A stretch of 64,000 nt of DNA from assembly GCF_018205975.1 (NCBI RefSeq), contig NZ_CP073577.1, forward strand, positions 1,674,001 through 1,738,000, in the 5' to 3' direction. This document shows positions 63,424 through 64,000 of the stretch, piece by piece. Every line of letters begins with the position of its first letter. The stretch's first letter is position 1. The notes under the pieces are model-generated. The model ran no database searches. It was not told where the DNA came from and worked only from the letters and a program-made list of their open reading frames with translations. This DNA is from Erythrobacter sp. JK5 (GTDB lineage Bacteria > Pseudomonadota > Alphaproteobacteria > Sphingomonadales > Sphingomonadaceae). The position numbers were made by a program, and so were the translations under genes.

Positions 63424-64000
63424 TTATTTCGCAAGCGCCGCGCGGATTTCCGCGATCGCGCCCTCACTGCTCCATTCGTAATCGCCCGCGACGCGGAACA
63501 CTTCCCTGCCTTCGGCATCGAACAGGATCGTGGTCGGCAGCAGACCGCCCTGGGTAAATCGCACCGCGAGTTCGGATTCGGGATCGAGCCACGGTTCGAG
63601 ATTGCGGAAATCGCGCTCGGCGAAGAACGGCGTGACGACCTCGGCGCCGCGAATATCCTGGCTGATGGTCAGCACCTTCACCTCGTCGCCCAGTTCGTCC
63701 GCCAGATCGTCGAGCAGCGGCATTTCGACAACGCACGGCGCGCACCATGTCGCCCACAGGTTGAGCAGCACCGGCGTGCCCTTCAGATCGGCGAGCGCGA
63801 GCGCATTTCCGTCCGGGTCCTGGAACGTCAGATCGGGCAATTCGGTCCCCGCCTGCGCGCGCACGATCTTGCCCGGCAGCGGCGGCGGCGCGGGCGCGTC
63901 GGCTGCGGGAGCTGCGCTCTCCCGTTGCGAAGTCTCGCCGGGGGCCGTATCGCACCCGGCCAGAGCGAAGACCGACAGGGCGATTATGAGCAAAGACCGG
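63424..64000 (-). CDS. TlpA/ResA-type thioredoxin-like lipoprotein (5' end outside window)
   Basis: At least 191 residues; the frame is open to the window edge. A hydrophobic signal ends in a lipobox, LAGC; a Pro/Ala linker follows, then a thioredoxin fold with the active pair WCAPC in LNLWATWCAPCVVEMPLL. It should act as a thiol-disulfide reductase in the envelope, for example in cytochrome c maturation. A TTG at 63993 is in frame, but it would leave no basic N-terminus, so the true start probably lies beyond 64000. Confidence 0.9.
   Translation of the reverse strand, partial: RSLLIIALSVFALAGCDTAPGETSQRESAAPAADAPAPPPLPGKIVRAQAGTELPDLTFQDPDGNALALADLKGTPVLLNLWATWCAPCVVEMPLLDDLADELGDEVKVLTISQDIRGAEVVTPFFAERDFRNLEPWLDPESELAVRFTQGGLLPTTILFDAEGREVFRVAGDYEWSSEGAIAEIRAALAK

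Overview
This is a GC-rich chromosomal segment from an alphaproteobacterium, most likely a sphingomonad of the Erythrobacteraceae type (Erythrobacter, Porphyrobacter or Altererythrobacter-like). That placement is an inference from gene content. The window holds a Tad-pilus ATPase, a CcrM-type GANTC methyltransferase, a split proton-translocating transhydrogenase behind a 40-residue CoxIIa-like gene, the pckA/chvI/chvG/hprK/rapZ/EIIA/HPr locus, a DUF3597 protein and an ABA4-like protein. No rRNA, insertion sequence, prophage or CRISPR array is visible. It reads as ordinary, densely packed core chromosome.

Layout. 1-2.4 kb: end of cpaF, a small membrane protein, a DMT transporter and an entericidin-like lipopeptide. 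2.4-11.8 kb, mostly minus strand: methyltransferase, acyl-CoA ligase, ABA4-like protein, NAD(P)-binding protein, dGTPase-like protein, racemase, then an operon of beta-helix protein, diheme cytochrome and alpha/beta hydrolase. 11.8-14.9 kb: transhydrogenase operon. 15.1-17.3 kb: an NtrC-type regulator with a broken sigma-54 contact loop, and an SDR. 17.3-23.7 kb, minus: PhoD-like phosphatase, folP, ccrM, an unknown gene, a Ca/Na antiporter and rnhB. 23.7-28.6 kb, plus: sugar dehydrogenase, GNAT, DUF1285, Nudix, cca and a secreted protein. 28.7-38.9 kb: parC, a redoxin/2OG-oxygenase fusion, PfpI, DUF4349, ferredoxin with two cysteine desulfurases, a hydrolase and TonB. 38.9-48.4 kb: DUF3597, a Tat-exported DUF885 protein, a cyclic-nucleotide-domain flavoprotein, twin metallopeptidase-TPR proteins, DUF937 proteins and an endonuclease/phosphatase-family protein. 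48.4-55.7 kb: pckA divergent from chvI-chvG-hprK-rapZ-EIIA-HPr and an rRNA methylase. 55.8-64 kb: rmuC, def, recR, fmt, truA, a dehydrogenase, asparaginase, tRNA-Val and a TlpA-like protein.

Three things stand out. First, there is a family of structured elements, about 106 bp in three copies plus one longer variant. Each copy begins on the very base after the stop codon of an unrelated gene and lies in the sense direction of that gene (860-966 minus, 37470-37575 plus, 57388-57530 minus, 62057-62162 plus). Hairpin arms differ between copies but stay complementary, so the fold looks conserved. I do not recognise it. Second, three conserved genes (pntB, parC and a DUF885 protein) are each split by an apparent one-base loss in a run of four C/G. 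This looks more like systematic homopolymer error in the assembly than three real lesions. Third, five GANTC sites crowd the 240 bp upstream of ccrM, suggesting methylation-dependent autoregulation.

Two further palindromic repeat families occur between genes: a BIME-like pair at 35551-35634 with a half copy at 57342-57377, and a C/G-block hairpin family at 37612-37649, 37699-37731 and 58184-58213.
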